Part shown: positions 1 to 9,102 of the stretch, piece after piece
Position numbering within the stretch: position 1 is the first letter of the stretch
How the letters are laid out: each line of letters opens with the position of its first letter
Source: Sphingomonadales bacterium
Lineage (GTDB): Bacteria > Pseudomonadota > Alphaproteobacteria > Sphingomonadales > Kordiimonadaceae
Assembly: GCA_011088215.1 (NCBI GenBank)
Contig: JAALKD010000013.1
Coordinates: forward strand, 1 to 64,000
Direction: 5' to 3'
Length of the DNA stretch: 64,000 bases
Notes under the pieces: generated by a model
Seen by the model: the letters and a program-made list of their open reading frames with translations, nothing else
What the model was told of the DNA's origin: nothing
Database searches by the model: none
Translations under genes and position numbers: made by a program

Positions 1-150
1 TTGGGAAAAACCATATTGCCGAGGCGCTAAGTTACCGCCGGGTAGATGTGCGACAGGGTTTGCGTCAAACCGGTTGAAACACCCAATGTTTTGTCAATTT
101 CTCAATTGCCTATACGTCACTCCTGCACAGCAACAATAGAAAGTTTCCTA

Positions 151-819
151 ATGGATATTCATCTTTTCAGTGGTAGTGGCTTTGCTTGGCGGGTGCTGCT
201 TGCATGTGCGGTTAAGGGCGTTGATTTCAGGCAGGTTTTTTTGCAGCCTACCCAAGAGGAATTAAAGTCTCCCGCTTTTCTTGGGCTTAACCCCAGGGGG
301 AAAGTGCCGGTGATGCAGGATGGTAAATTGGTTCTTGCAGAATCGATGGCGATCATAGCGTACCTTGACCAAAAGATACCCGAACCAAAATTGTTTGGTA
401 CGACACCCGAAGAGACAGGGTTGATATGGCAGAAAACTCTCGATTTTGATCTCTATGTCTCAGCTGGCTGGGTCGATAACATTATTGCGCCAATTGTGCG
501 CGGTATGACAGAGCAGGCGGCGGACGAAATCAAACAAGCTTGTGATAACGCACATACCGAGATTTCAGCCCTTGAAGAGGACCTTTTCGATAAGGAATGG
601 TTTGTTGGAGGTACAGTTTCAGCCGCGGATATTGCCATTTATCCAATGCTTGAGGCGCTTATCCGCTTTACTAGTAAAACGCAAATCGAGCAGCTTGATC
701 TTGGTTTTGATTTGTTTGCTGAGCGGTACCCACAGCTCGATGCTTGGCGCACACGAGTTCAGGAGCATCCGGAGTACCAGAAAACTTATCCTGATTTTTG
801 GCGAGAGCTTGATGGGTAG
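151..819 (+). CDS. Glutathione S-transferase family protein
   Basis: Cytosolic GST-like protein of 222 residues. The N-terminal thioredoxin-like domain (about residues 1-80) shows the GKVPVM cis-proline segment and the following ES pair that normally bind the glutathione gamma-glutamyl group. The C-terminal half is the usual all-helical domain with an SAADIAIYP-type segment. The ORF track opens at 46, but the first 35 residues do not resemble a GST N-terminus and the fold begins at the ATG at 151, so I place the start there. Substrate cannot be told from sequence. It stands alone ahead of a TauE permease on the same strand. Bases 1-150 hold no gene I can support. Confidence 0.85.
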   Translation: MDIHLFSGSGFAWRVLLACAVKGVDFRQVFLQPTQEELKSPAFLGLNPRGKVPVMQDGKLVLAESMAIIAYLDQKIPEPKLFGTTPEETGLIWQKTLDFDLYVSAGWVDNIIAPIVRGMTEQAADEIKQACDNAHTEISALEEDLFDKEWFVGGTVSAADIAIYPMLEALIRFTSKTQIEQLDLGFDLFAERYPQLDAWRTRVQEHPEYQKTYPDFWRELDG

Positions 820-890
820 CAAGATGTTTCCGTTTTGCTTAATAAAGTGAACATGGTATCAGGGCGGCAAACCTAAGAAAGGCGCTGACC

Positions 891-1637
891 ATGATACCAG
901 AAGCCCTCACAGCTTTCTCCTTTTGGATTCTAGTCGGCACAAGTTTCTTCGGTTCTTTTATTTCAACAGCTGCGGGCATTGGCGGCGGTGTTACCATGTT
1001 GGCGGTAATGGCGCAGGTGATGCCGCCGCTCGCACTTATCCCCACCCACGGCCTCGTACAGTTGGGCTCAAACGCCAGCAGACTGACGGTCATGTTCAAG
1101 CATATAGACTGGCGTTTTCTAGGCTGGTTTTTTGTTGGCGGGTTGGTTGGTGCGGTTATCGGTGTTGAGGTGGTAACTGCGTTGCCCACGTCGGTATTGC
1201 AATTAGTATTGGCGTTTTTCATCCTTTATTCCATATGGGGCCCGATGCCGGCCAAAATGCGCCCGTCGCGTTTTGGCCTTGTGGCTGGTGGTGGCGCGAC
1301 TACTCTTGCGAGCATGTTTGTCGGTGCCAGCGGCCCGCTCGCGATGGTTATTGTAAAAGCTTTTGAATATGACCGCTTTGCCAAGGTTGGCACTTTTTCA
1401 GGGGTTATGGTTATACAGCACGGGCTGAAGGCAATTGTTTTTGGCATTATCGGTTTTACCTTCACGCCCTATTTACCGCTTGTTGCATTTATGGTTGTTG
1501 CCGGATTTGTTGGCACGCTGGTCGGCAAGAGGGTTTTGCTTAAGCAAAATGAAAATAATTTCGGTAAGATTTTAAATGTGATTCTTACCCTGTTGGCGCT
1601 TCGCCTTTTATGGCAAGCGGGCGATGGTTACCTCTAG
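891..1637 (+). CDS. Sulfite exporter TauE/SafE family membrane protein
   Basis: Integral inner-membrane protein of 248 residues with about eight hydrophobic segments. It has the glycine-rich repeat typical of TauE/SafE (GSFISTAAGIGGG near residue 25 and a second GASGPLAMV motif in the other half). The family moves sulfite, sulfonates or other small organic anions across the inner membrane; the substrate here is unknown. It lies 71 bp after the GST gene on the same strand and converges with the M23 peptidase gene. Length is normal and the ATG is preceded by a purine-rich stretch. Confidence 0.85.
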   Translation: MIPEALTAFSFWILVGTSFFGSFISTAAGIGGGVTMLAVMAQVMPPLALIPTHGLVQLGSNASRLTVMFKHIDWRFLGWFFVGGLVGAVIGVEVVTALPTSVLQLVLAFFILYSIWGPMPAKMRPSRFGLVAGGGATTLASMFVGASGPLAMVIVKAFEYDRFAKVGTFSGVMVIQHGLKAIVFGIIGFTFTPYLPLVAFMVVAGFVGTLVGKRVLLKQNENNFGKILNVILTLLALRLLWQAGDGYL

Positions 1638-1652
1638 GCTTGTTCCGGGTCG

Positions 1653-2651
1653 TTATTCGACAATCACGTTTGTCGTTTGTTTTCCCATACTAATGTCGCC
1701 GCGTATCAGTTCAACGACCGCTTGCCAAGGGCCGGATGCGAATCCTCGGCGGGGGCTTTTGAAGTTTGCATTGGCTTCAACCAACTGCCTTTGTCTGGTT
1801 TGTTTAACGTCATGGGTGAACTGCAATTCGCCATCAGGCCCGACCAGCGAAAATCGCCATATGTCGTTCGGTAATGTGTGAAATCCCCGAGCTTGTATGA
1901 ATAGTGTTAAAGGTTTGGTTGAAAATTTGCTTGGCTGTGCCTGCCATAGCATCTGCCGAGTGATTTGAACGTCTGAAACCAGGGGCGGTATGATTATCGG
2001 TCCCGCATATTTGATCGGTTCAATCCAAAGAGGTTTCTGCTCTGGCGTCTTCTCGGCTTTACAGCCACTTTCAAACACCCCGCCATCGAACGGATCGTAG
2101 TGTTGGGCCGGCTTTCCCTTTTCGGCGCGCTGCACCATAAAATGCAGGTGAGGATATTCGGTGATTCCTGAAAGGCCAACTTGTCCGATAATCTGGCCGG
2201 GCGAGACCACGTCACCTCTTTTAACCAGAAGGCTGTCATTTTTCAGGTGACAGTAGCGGGTTTGCCAACCATTGGTGTGGCCAACAATCAGTACATTACC
2301 GCAGCCTTGTTTTTGAATTAATTTGGCGCGCTCGGCGGTGACTGTGACATCGGGCATGCCGTCTCGAAGTGCGAGAACGCGCCCCGCTGCTGCAGCACGA
2401 ACTGCAACCCCTGCTGCCATTACGCCCGTGTCTGCAAGCGCAATGTCGGTTCCATTGTGCTTGTCCTCGGTTTGGGCTTTGCAGTTATAGTCGGTTTTGG
2501 CCTGTCCCGGCGCGCGGTCCATGTATCGCGCGATCCAGCAGTTTTCGCCCAGGGTGCAGTCCACCGGGAACATAAACTTAGGCGGTTCACTCTGTGGGCT
2601 TGCGGGCGCGGCCAAGCCGAAAGCCAAACCAGCAAAAATCAGTAATTTCAT
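1653..2651 (-). CDS. Secreted M23-family metallopeptidase
   Basis: Protein of 332 residues with a clear Sec signal peptide (MKLLIFAGLAFGLAAPASPQ). The peptidase M23 fold follows: an HNGTDIAL motif (HxxxD zinc ligands) near residue 65, a CHL segment near residue 133, and an HLHF motif near residue 168 giving the second zinc histidine. The C-terminal third is beta-rich with no domain I recognise. Periplasmic M23 enzymes cut peptidoglycan cross-links or act as cell-wall factors; the cysteines suggest periplasmic disulfides. It is downstream of hisE but separated by about 140 bp containing a short repeat array, so it is probably not part of the his operon. Confidence 0.85.
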   Translation of the reverse strand: MKLLIFAGLAFGLAAPASPQSEPPKFMFPVDCTLGENCWIARYMDRAPGQAKTDYNCKAQTEDKHNGTDIALADTGVMAAGVAVRAAAAGRVLALRDGMPDVTVTAERAKLIQKQGCGNVLIVGHTNGWQTRYCHLKNDSLLVKRGDVVSPGQIIGQVGLSGITEYPHLHFMVQRAEKGKPAQHYDPFDGGVFESGCKAEKTPEQKPLWIEPIKYAGPIIIPPLVSDVQITRQMLWQAQPSKFSTKPLTLFIQARGFHTLPNDIWRFSLVGPDGELQFTHDVKQTRQRQLVEANANFKSPRRGFASGPWQAVVELIRGDISMGKQTTNVIVE

Positions 2652-2721
2652 GTTCCAGTCCCATCAGGGGCAACACTATTCAGCATGATTTAGTCACCAA
2701 AATAAGGCCAATTTAAGCAGA

Positions 2722-2776
2722 ATTCAGAGTCGAATCAGGCAATTTCAGTGTCAAACTCAACAGATTCAGAGTCGAA
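2722..2776. repeat. Three direct repeats of TTCAGAGTCGAA at 21-bp spacing
   Basis: TTCAGAGTCGAA occurs at 2723 and 2765, with a degenerate copy TTCAGTGTCAAA at 2744. All three are spaced by exactly 21 bp, two helical turns. They fill the gap between hisE and the M23 peptidase and lie upstream of the peptidase start. They could be a regulator-binding array for the peptidase or a decayed tandem repeat; neither is established. Confidence 0.5.
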
Positions 2777-2789
2777 AAGCTAAAAATAG

Positions 2790-3113
2790 TTATTTTCTGG
2801 ACGCTTTTTCGTCGAGTCCGGACAGGCCTTCGCGCCTATCCAGCTCAGCGACCACATCAGCGAGGCTTAACTCTCTTGCCTCCAAAAGTACCATCAGGTG
2901 AAACAACAAATCAGCTGATTCCTTGACGACCTCATCGTTATCATCGGCGGCCACCGCCATCGCGGTTTCTAATGCCTCTTCACCCACCTTCTGGGCAATC
3001 TTGCGGTCACCTTTTGTGTATAGTTTTGCCACATAACTTGCAGACGGATCAGCCTGCTTGCGCGCGCGCAGAGTTGTTTCCAGCCTTGTCAGTATATCTG
3101 CTGTCGATACCAT
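2790..3113 (-). CDS. hisE: Phosphoribosyl-ATP pyrophosphatase
   Basis: HisE hydrolyses phosphoribosyl-ATP to phosphoribosyl-AMP plus pyrophosphate, the second step of histidine synthesis. The 107-residue all-helical protein carries the KVGEEALE segment and the later ESADLLFHL segment that form the metal and pyrophosphate site. It is a stand-alone HisE with no HisI fusion, as is usual in alphaproteobacteria. Its ATG shares one base with the hisF TGA stop (TGATG), so translation is probably coupled. It is the last gene of the hisBHAFE operon. Confidence 0.95.
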   Translation of the reverse strand: MVSTADILTRLETTLRARKQADPSASYVAKLYTKGDRKIAQKVGEEALETAMAVAADDNDEVVKESADLLFHLMVLLEARELSLADVVAELDRREGLSGLDEKASRK

Positions 3114-3877
3114 CAGGTTGTCTCCCTTACCGCAATGCCAGCGTTTCTCATATGGGCTTTGGCCTCGGCGATTGTATGCTCACCGAAATGAAAAATCGAG
3201 GCTGCAAGTATTGCTGACGCATGGCCTTTACTTACCCCCGCAACCAAATGGTCAAGCGTGCCGCCGCCGCCGGAGGCAATAACCGGCACTGACACACGGT
3301 CTGCAATGGTGCGGGTCAACTCAATGTCAAAGCCTTCGCGTGTGCCGTCACGGTCCATACTGGTTAGCAAAATCTCTCCTGCGCCCAACTCAGCAGCCTG
3401 AGTCGCGTAATCAACGGCATCCAGTCCGGTTGGGGTACGACCACCGTGGGTGAAAACTTCCCACCTGCCCGCGGACACCTGTTTGGCATCAACGGCCACA
3501 ACGATACATTGTGATCCAAATTTTTCTGCGAGCTCGCTGATGATGGGCGGGTTTTTAACCGCCGCCGTCATGACAGACACTTTGTCAGCCCCGGCAAGTA
3601 AAAGCTTGCGCACATCATCCGCGCCGCGCACGCCGCCGCCAACCGTTAGCGGCATGAAACATTGTTCTGCGGTGCGCTTTACCACATCAAACAGAATTTC
3701 GCGCCGGTCAGAACTGGCGGTGATATCAAGGAATGTCAGTTCGTCGGCACCGGCTTTATCGTAGACGCGCGCCTGTTCAACCGGGTCGCCAGCATCAATC
3801 AGATCAACGAAATTAACACCTTTGACAACGCGGCCGTCTTTCACATCGAGGCAAGGTATGATGCGGGATTTCAGCAC
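3113..3877 (-). CDS. hisF: Imidazole glycerol phosphate synthase, cyclase subunit
   Basis: HisF is the (beta/alpha)8 barrel subunit that uses ammonia from HisH to convert PRFAR into imidazole glycerol phosphate and AICAR. The 254-residue protein begins [19 protein letters not shown] with the catalytic Asp (C-L-D) near residue 11, and has the second catalytic Asp in the TSMDRDGT segment. Phosphate-binding GGG and ASGGGG loops are present. It overlaps hisA by 7 bp and hisE by 1 bp, so the three are tightly coupled. Confidence 0.97.
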   Translation of the reverse strand: MLKSRIIPCLDVKDGRVVKGVNFVDLIDAGDPVEQARVYDKAGADELTFLDITASSDRREILFDVVKRTAEQCFMPLTVGGGVRGADDVRKLLLAGADKVSVMTAAVKNPPIISELAEKFGSQCIVVAVDAKQVSAGRWEVFTHGGRTPTGLDAVDYATQAAELGAGEILLTSMDRDGTREGFDIELTRTIADRVSVPVIASGGGGTLDHLVAGVSKGHASAILAASIFHFGEHTIAEAKAHMRNAGIAVRETT

Positions 3878-4605
3878 GCCGTCTCTCCAGCCGCTATTGC
3901 CAGCGCGACTTTCAGGTCCATGCCGCCATCGTATATGGCACGACCGGTGATAACCCCTTCCAGGTTGCCTGCAGCTGCAACACGCGAGATGTCTGACAGG
4001 TCTTTAACGCCGCCAGAAGCGATGACGGGAATAGCAACCGCTGCCGCTAATTCAGACGATGCTTCTGCTTTCACGCCGGTTAATGTGCCGTCACGATCAA
4101 TATCGGTGTGGATGATCGCTGCCACGCCAGCGTCTTCAAATTTTTTGGCCAGCTCGATCACTCCAAGCTCGCTGGCTTCGGCCCAGCCTTCGACAGCAAC
4201 TTTGCCGCCCAGCGCATCGATACCAACCGCAATTTTCCCGGGAAATAGCTTGCAGGCCTCTTTCACAAGTGCCGGGTTTTTCACCGCGAGCGTACCCAAA
4301 ATCAATCGGGAAAGACCCTTGTCAATCCAGCGTTCCATGGTGGCAATGTCGCGGATGCCGCCGCCCAACTGCACTGGCACGTCTGTTGCGCCTAAAATGG
4401 CATCTACCGCAGCGCCGTTTACGGGCTCGCCCGCGAAAGCACCGTTAAGGTCTACTAGGTGCAGCCACTTGCAACCTGCATCGACAAAAGCTTTTGCCTG
4501 CGCCGCCGGGTTGTCATTGAACACGGTTGCAGCGTTCATATCGCCCTTAAAAAGGCGGACGCAGTTGCCGTCCTTAAGGTCAATGGCCGGGTAAAGGGTA
4601 ATCAT
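3871..4605 (-). CDS. hisA: Phosphoribosylformimino-5-aminoimidazole carboxamide ribotide isomerase
   Basis: HisA catalyses the Amadori rearrangement of ProFAR to PRFAR on a (beta/alpha)8 barrel homologous to HisF. The protein begins [15 protein letters not shown] with the catalytic Asp near residue 8, and has [10 protein letters not shown] carrying the second one. The ORF track starts at a GTG (4614), but the ATG at 4605 overlaps the hisH stop as ATGA and has a GGAG 8 bases upstream, giving 244 residues and the usual HisA N-terminus. It sits between hisH and hisF in the operon. Confidence 0.96.
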   Translation of the reverse strand: MITLYPAIDLKDGNCVRLFKGDMNAATVFNDNPAAQAKAFVDAGCKWLHLVDLNGAFAGEPVNGAAVDAILGATDVPVQLGGGIRDIATMERWIDKGLSRLILGTLAVKNPALVKEACKLFPGKIAVGIDALGGKVAVEGWAEASELGVIELAKKFEDAGVAAIIHTDIDRDGTLTGVKAEASSELAAAVAIPVIASGGVKDLSDISRVAAAGNLEGVITGRAIYDGGMDLKVALAIAAGETAC

Positions 4606-5258
4606 GGTCGCCACTCCAGAAATGCGGATATTAACTTAAGGCCAACTGCCTGGCTTTTTTCCGGGTGGAACTGGGTGCCAACCATATTGTCCCGGCTCAC
4701 AATGGCGGTTACCGGTCCGCCGTGGTCAGCGGAGCCAAGCAGTGCATCTGGTTCGTCCAGTAGCATTTGGTAACTATGGACAAAATAAGCGTGGTCGTCT
4801 GCACAGAGTGTCCGTGCAACCGGGTGGGTGCCTCCGGTCTCGGTCAGCTGGACCGTATTCCAGCCCATATGAGGTATTTTAAGTGCCTTGTCGCTGAGTT
4901 TCAGCGGTTTAACCGCGCCCGGTAACCAACCCAACCCAGTGTGTTCGCCGTGCTCATAACCCGTTTCCGCCATCAGGTGCATGCCAACGCATATCCCGAA
5001 AAACGGCACGCCGCGTTTGATCACGGCTTCATCAAGCGCATTCGCCATACCGTCGATGGCTGCGAGGCCAGCCATACAGTCACCGAAGGCACCGACACCG
5101 GGCAGTACGATCCGGTCTGAGGCGCGCACCACATTGGCGTCGCTGGTTACTACGATGGTTGCGAACTGCCCTGTCTCCGCTGCGGCGCGAGCGAAAGCTT
5201 TTTCCGCCGACCGCAGGTTACCAGAGCCATAATCAACAATGGCGACAGTTTCTGGCAT
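4602..5258 (-). CDS. hisH: Imidazole glycerol phosphate synthase, glutamine amidotransferase subunit
   Basis: HisH is a class I glutaminase that supplies ammonia to HisF. The 218-residue protein shows the nucleophile elbow GICVGMHL, the oxyanion region PGVGAFG near the N-terminus, and the FHPEKS motif holding the catalytic His and Glu. Length is normal. It follows hisB by 21 bp and overlaps hisA by 4 bp (ATGA), so HisH and HisA are translationally coupled. Confidence 0.97.
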   Translation of the reverse strand: MPETVAIVDYGSGNLRSAEKAFARAAAETGQFATIVVTSDANVVRASDRIVLPGVGAFGDCMAGLAAIDGMANALDEAVIKRGVPFFGICVGMHLMAETGYEHGEHTGLGWLPGAVKPLKLSDKALKIPHMGWNTVQLTETGGTHPVARTLCADDHAYFVHSYQMLLDEPDALLGSADHGGPVTAIVSRDNMVGTQFHPEKSQAVGLKLISAFLEWRP

Positions 5259-5279
5259 GAAAATCTCCGCGTTTAAGAC

Positions 5280-5879
5280 TTAAAGGCTGCCGCCGAGGGT
5301 GCCTTTGGTGGAAGGTACAGCGTCTGCCTTGCGCGCATCAATGGTGGTCGCGTCCCGGAGCGCGCGTGCAGTTGCTTTGAAACAGCTTTCAATAATATGG
5401 TGGCTGTTGACGCCGTATATATTTTCCACATGCAGTGTCATGCCAGCGGCGAAAGCGAACGCACGGAAAAATTCCTCGAACAGTTCCGTGTCCATCTCAC
5501 CGATTTTTTCCCGCGGGAATTTCACTTTCCATACCAGAAACGGCCGGCCGGAGATGTCCATCGCGGCGCGCGACAGGGTTTCGTCCATGGGGATAAGTGC
5601 GGACGCATAGCGAGTGATGCCTGTCATGTCGCCCAGCGCTTTTTTTACCGCCAAGCCGATGACGATGCCGCAGTCTTCAGTGGTGTGGTGTCCGTCAATG
5701 TGCAAGTCGCCTTTGGCGCGCACTTTCAGGTCCATCAATGAATGGCGCGATAGCTGCTCCAGCATATGATCGAGAAAACCAATGCCGGTTTTAACGTCAT
5801 ATTGACCAGTTCCGTCGATGTTCAACTCGACAGAGATCTCGGTTTCCTTGGTTTTTCGTTCCATGGATGCAGTGCGCAT
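5280..5879 (-). CDS. hisB: Imidazoleglycerol-phosphate dehydratase
   Basis: HisB dehydrates imidazole glycerol phosphate to imidazole acetol phosphate using two Mn ions. The protein has the paired metal motifs HHTTEDCG and the later HHIIESCFK, plus [13 protein letters not shown]. It is the monofunctional dehydratase, with no phosphatase domain. The ORF track begins at a GTG (5888), but a GGAG lies 8 bases before the ATG at 5879, which gives 199 residues. It is the first gene of the minus-strand his operon and diverges from hslV. Confidence 0.96.
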   Translation of the reverse strand: MRTASMERKTKETEISVELNIDGTGQYDVKTGIGFLDHMLEQLSRHSLMDLKVRAKGDLHIDGHHTTEDCGIVIGLAVKKALGDMTGITRYASALIPMDETLSRAAMDISGRPFLVWKVKFPREKIGEMDTELFEEFFRAFAFAAGMTLHVENIYGVNSHHIIESCFKATARALRDATTIDARKADAVPSTKGTLGGSL

Positions 5880-5910
5880 ATCACTCACTCCTACGGGCGG
5901 TCATAATCAG

Positions 5911-5966
5911 GCGTTCAAAATCGTTAAACGCTTTAATGCCCATGCTAATACGCAGTTTTTATGGGC
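5911..5966 (-). promoter_or_regulatory. Inverted repeats upstream of hisB
   Basis: Two imperfect hairpins or operators lie in the hisB leader: GCGTT...AACGC (about 5911-5931) and GCCCAT...ATGGGC (5938-5966, 17-base gap). Either could be an operator or leader hairpin for the his operon. I saw no run of His codons that would mark a classical attenuator, so the role is open. Confidence 0.3.
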
Positions 5967-6033
5967 TCTGCGAGCCTTTTCTTGAGGTTTTTATATGAAA
6001 TAACTGTGAAATGCGGCCAATTGTGCTGGGCAA

Positions 6034-6062
6034 CTTGCAACCCCGACTGGTAACCCATATAT
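6034..6062 (+). promoter_or_regulatory. Sigma-32-like heat-shock promoter for hslVU
   Basis: CTTGCAA (6034-6040) and CCCATATAT (6054-6062) are separated by 13 bases. This resembles the RpoH promoter pattern (CTTGAA, then CCCCAT-T), as expected for hslVU. The hslV ATG lies about 45 bases downstream. TTGCAA with TATATG at 17 bp would also pass as a housekeeping promoter. Confidence 0.5.
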
Positions 6063-6107
6063 GCAATCATCTGTGTTACGACATCAATTGTTTAGGAATA
6101 TCAGCCC

Positions 6108-6665
6108 ATGACCACCATATGCAGCGTTCGCAAAGGTAAAAATGTTGTCATCGCTGGCGACGGGCAAGTGTCCGCCGGTGACACGGTTATGAAAACCAAC
6201 GCACGCAAAGTGCGCCGTCTGGCGGGCGGTAAGGTAATCGCCGGGTTTGCCGGTGCTACCGCTGACGCCTTCACGCTGTTTGAGAGGCTGGAGGCTAAAC
6301 TGGAGCGCCACCCGGGTCAACTGGCGCGGGCGTGTGTAGAGCTTGCTAAAGACTGGCGAACCGACAAGTATTTGCGACAATTGCAGGCCATTCTGATTGT
6401 AGTGGACAAAGACACAAGTTTGGTGGTCACCGGCAACGGCGACGTTATTGAGCCTGAACACGGAGTTGTCGCCATTGGCTCTGGCGGTAATTTCGCCCTT
6501 GCTGCGGCTCGGGCCTTGTATGACCTCGAGCTGAGCGCAGAGGAAATTGCCAAGAAAGCCATGTCGATTGCGTCGGATATCTGTGTTTACACCAACGGCA
6601 CAGTTGTGTTGGAGGCATTAGATTCTGACGGCTCATCTGCCGATGACATCGCTAAAGACGTATAG
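6108..6665 (+). CDS. hslV: ATP-dependent protease HslUV, peptidase subunit
   Basis: HslV forms the dodecameric threonine protease core of the bacterial proteasome-like HslUV complex in the cytosol. The 185-residue protein begins MTT, so removal of Met exposes the catalytic Thr1. It also has [13 protein letters not shown] and the ARKVRR segment carrying the conserved Lys33 equivalent. The DV-type C-terminus is typical. It is followed 28 bp later by hslU, with a GGAG-like ribosome site, and is preceded by a heat-shock-like promoter. Confidence 0.97.
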   Translation: MTTICSVRKGKNVVIAGDGQVSAGDTVMKTNARKVRRLAGGKVIAGFAGATADAFTLFERLEAKLERHPGQLARACVELAKDWRTDKYLRQLQAILIVVDKDTSLVVTGNGDVIEPEHGVVAIGSGGNFALAAARALYDLELSAEEIAKKAMSIASDICVYTNGTVVLEALDSDGSSADDIAKDV

Positions 6666-6693
6666 TCCAGAAGTTCGAAGTTAGGAGTATCCC

Positions 6694-8001
6694 ATGACCA
6701 GTTTTTCCCCGCGCGAGATTGTTTCGGAACTTGACCGCTACATTATCGGCCAGTCCGATGCCAAGCGCGCTGTTTCGGTAGCGTTGCGTAACCGTTGGCG
6801 TCGCCAACAGCTGGAAGGTGACATGCGGGACGAGGTGTTGCCGAAAAATATTCTGATGGTTGGCCCTACCGGGGTCGGCAAGACTGAAATTTCACGCCGG
6901 TTAGCCAAACTGGCCCAGGCGCCATTTATCAAAGTTGAGGCCACTAAATTCACGGAAGTTGGCTATGTAGGCCGTGACGTGGAGCAGATTGTACGTGATC
7001 TGGTGGAAACCGCTATCCTCATGGTTAAGGAAAAAAAGCGCGGCGAAGTGGGCGCAAAAGCTGAATTGCACGCCGAAGAACGAGTGATTGACGCACTGGT
7101 CGGTGAAGACGCCGGTGAAGCCACTCGCCAGAAATTCCGAAAAATGCTGCGCGAAGGTGAATTGGCTGACAAAGAAATAGAGCTGGATGTGGCAGACACC
7201 GCAACTGGCATGCCGCAATTTGATATTCCCGGCATGCCGGGTGCCAGCATGGGTATGGTTAACCTGGGCGATATGTTCGGCAAGGCCATGGGCAACCGGA
7301 CGGTTAAGAAGAAGCTTTCTGTTGCGGAAGCTTATGAAATTTTGATGGGGGAAGAAGCTGACAAGCTGGTAGACGATGATGTGTCAAACCGTGAAGCACT
7401 CAGCCTTGTCGAGCAAAGCGGCATCGTGTTTCTGGACGAAGTAGATAAGATTTGTGCTCGTCAGGACGCGCGCGGCGGTGATGTTAGCCGCGAGGGTGTG
7501 CAGCGGGACTTGTTACCGCTGATTGAAGGCACAACCGTATCCACCAAGTACGGTGCGGTAAAAACCGATCATATTTTGTTTATTGCGTCGGGTGCTTTTC
7601 ATCTGGCCAAACCATCAGATTTGCTGCCTGAACTTCAGGGCCGTTTGCCGATCCGAGTGGAACTGCGCGACCTGACCGAGGCCGACTTCCGGCGAATTCT
7701 CACTGAACCAGATTTTAGCCTTATCCGGCAATATGTGGCGCTTTTGGGCACCGAGGATGTGACCCTTGATTTTACTGATGATGGTATCGATGAAGTGGCA
7801 AAGATATCTGCGCATTTCAATGAAACTGTCGAAAACATTGGTGCTCGGCGACTTCATACCGTGTTGGAAAAAGTGCTTGAGGAAATTTCCTTTACTGCCA
7901 GCGACAAAAGCGGAACAACCGTGACTATTGACGCTGCTTTCGTGCAGGAACATATGGGCGATTTGGCTAATGGTAGCGATCTCTCCAAATTTATTCTTTA
8001 G
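6694..8001 (+). CDS. hslU: ATP-dependent protease HslUV, ATPase/unfoldase subunit
   Basis: HslU is the hexameric AAA+ unfoldase that feeds substrates to HslV. The 435-residue protein has Walker [10 protein letters not shown] near residue 55, the [13 protein letters not shown] pore-loop region near residue 90, a charged intermediate domain (about 110-230), Walker [11 protein letters not shown], and the C-terminal hydrophobic LSKFIL tail that docks into HslV. Length matches the family. It is co-transcribed with hslV. Confidence 0.97.
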   Translation: MTSFSPREIVSELDRYIIGQSDAKRAVSVALRNRWRRQQLEGDMRDEVLPKNILMVGPTGVGKTEISRRLAKLAQAPFIKVEATKFTEVGYVGRDVEQIVRDLVETAILMVKEKKRGEVGAKAELHAEERVIDALVGEDAGEATRQKFRKMLREGELADKEIELDVADTATGMPQFDIPGMPGASMGMVNLGDMFGKAMGNRTVKKKLSVAEAYEILMGEEADKLVDDDVSNREALSLVEQSGIVFLDEVDKICARQDARGGDVSREGVQRDLLPLIEGTTVSTKYGAVKTDHILFIASGAFHLAKPSDLLPELQGRLPIRVELRDLTEADFRRILTEPDFSLIRQYVALLGTEDVTLDFTDDGIDEVAKISAHFNETVENIGARRLHTVLEKVLEEISFTASDKSGTTVTIDAAFVQEHMGDLANGSDLSKFIL

Positions 8002-8009
8002 GATGCGCC

Positions 8010-8441
8010 GTGGAACGTAAGCCTTTTGCATTTTTCTACGGTGGCTACATGGACCCGGAAGTCCTTAGGGCTGCGGGTACTTCGCCTGAGGAATGCATGG
8101 CTGGGTATGTGGATGGTTTGGCGCTGACGATCGGGCCGATCGCTAACCTCGAAGACCAGCCGGATGCGCGCGCATACGGGCTGTTGGCACGGCTAAGCCA
8201 CAGGGACCTAGATACCTTGTACGGCGGAGACCCGGCAGCATTGCGGGGTGTGGTTTATTTGCCTGAGGCTGTGTTGGTGCAGACAGACGGCGGACGCCGT
8301 GTGCCTGCTATAACCTACATAACATCTATGCTTTCGGGCGCGGCGGCTGATCCCGCATATGTAGCCAAACTTGCAGCTGCCGCAGAGGTGTCCGGACTTC
8401 CTGGTAGTTATATCTCCTACATTCGCTCATTCGTTTCATAG
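8010..8441 (+). CDS. Gamma-glutamylcyclotransferase-like (AIG2-fold) protein
   Basis: Small 143-residue protein starting FAFFYGGYMDPEVL, which resembles the YGSNL substrate loop of the gamma-glutamylcyclotransferase/AIG2 fold, here altered to YGGYM. A central barrel follows (YGLLARLS, VVYLPEA). Family members make pyroglutamate from gamma-glutamyl substrates. I cannot assign a substrate and the divergent loop leaves activity uncertain. The start is a GTG 8 bp after hslU with AGGA 6 bases upstream, suggesting read-through from hslVU. Confidence 0.65.
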   Translation: MERKPFAFFYGGYMDPEVLRAAGTSPEECMAGYVDGLALTIGPIANLEDQPDARAYGLLARLSHRDLDTLYGGDPAALRGVVYLPEAVLVQTDGGRRVPAITYITSMLSGAAADPAYVAKLAAAAEVSGLPGSYISYIRSFVS

Positions 8442-8512
8442 AAAAGCCAGCTAGAAATACAGCGCTATCTGAGTTAGCGTCTGGGCGGTAATGTTAGCTA
8501 TGGAGACGGTTG

Positions 8513-8884
8513 GTGGCATATGATCCGAACAATATATTCGCGAAAATACTGCGCGGTGAGATACCCTGTAATAAAGTTTATGAGGATGAGTTTGCGCTCG
8601 CGTTTCATGACATTAATCCGCAGGCGCCGGTGCATGTGCTGGTGATCCCCAAAGGCGAATATATATCGATGGCTGATTTCACCAAGTCTGCGCCAGCGGA
8701 ACTGGTAACGGGTTTTATGCGGGCCGTGGGCGCAGTTGCGGATCAGCTAGGGTTGGTGGAACCCGGTTACCGCACACTTGCCAATGCTGGCGACAACGCA
8801 CACCAGGAAGTGCCGCATCTGCATATTCATATTTTTGGGGGCGCACCGCTTGGTCCTATGCTTGACAAGCGCTTTTCAGGTTAG
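8513..8884 (+). CDS. HIT-family nucleotide hydrolase/transferase
   Basis: HINT-like histidine-triad protein of 123 residues with the active-site motif HLHIHIFGG near residue 103. It also has the usual [14 protein letters not shown]-terminus and the HVLVIPK strand. HINT proteins hydrolyse AMP-lysine or AMP-phosphoramidate bonds. The track starts at a TTG (8510), but the next codon, GTG at 8513, gives MAYDPNN as in relatives and has GGAG 7 bases upstream. The gene converges with the Trm112-like gene and the two stop codons overlap. Confidence 0.92.
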   Translation: MAYDPNNIFAKILRGEIPCNKVYEDEFALAFHDINPQAPVHVLVIPKGEYISMADFTKSAPAELVTGFMRAVGAVADQLGLVEPGYRTLANAGDNAHQEVPHLHIHIFGGAPLGPMLDKRFSG

Positions 8885-9078
8885 CTTTCCAGTTCACGCG
8901 CTTCGTCGGTCAGCAATATTGGAATGCCGTCCCGGATCGGGAAAGCTAGACCAGCCGACCGGCTGATCAACTCTTGTGCTGCGGCGTCATACTCGAGTGT
9001 ATTTCGTGTTACCGGACACACCAATATTTCAAGAAATTGCCGAGCGGTACGTTGTTTGGTGTTATCTGGTTGGGTCAT
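8881..9078 (-). CDS. Trm112-family (UPF0434/YcaR-like) protein
   Basis: A 65-residue protein with the [17 protein letters not shown] and [11 protein letters not shown] segments of the Trm112/YcaR family. In eukaryotes and archaea Trm112 activates methyltransferases; the bacterial role is not settled. Only one Cys of the usual zinc knuckle pairs is visible (CPVT), so metal binding is doubtful. It is the last gene of a minus-strand trio after the YbbN-like thioredoxin and the LON-domain protein, 24 bp from the latter. Confidence 0.88.
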   Translation of the reverse strand: MTQPDNTKQRTARQFLEILVCPVTRNTLEYDAAAQELISRSAGLAFPIRDGIPILLTDEARELES

Positions 9079-9102
9079 TTTAGGCTCTCGTCAAAACTTA
9101 AG

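Noticed and set aside
3662-4594. 310-residue plus-strand ORF opposite hisF/hisA
   Set aside because: It lies fully antisense to well-identified his genes, has low-complexity Ser/Pro/Ala composition and no domain; a shadow of GC-rich codons.
5880-6033. Histidine-codon attenuator leader ahead of hisB
   Set aside because: No short ORF with a run of His codons is visible; only weak inverted repeats are present.
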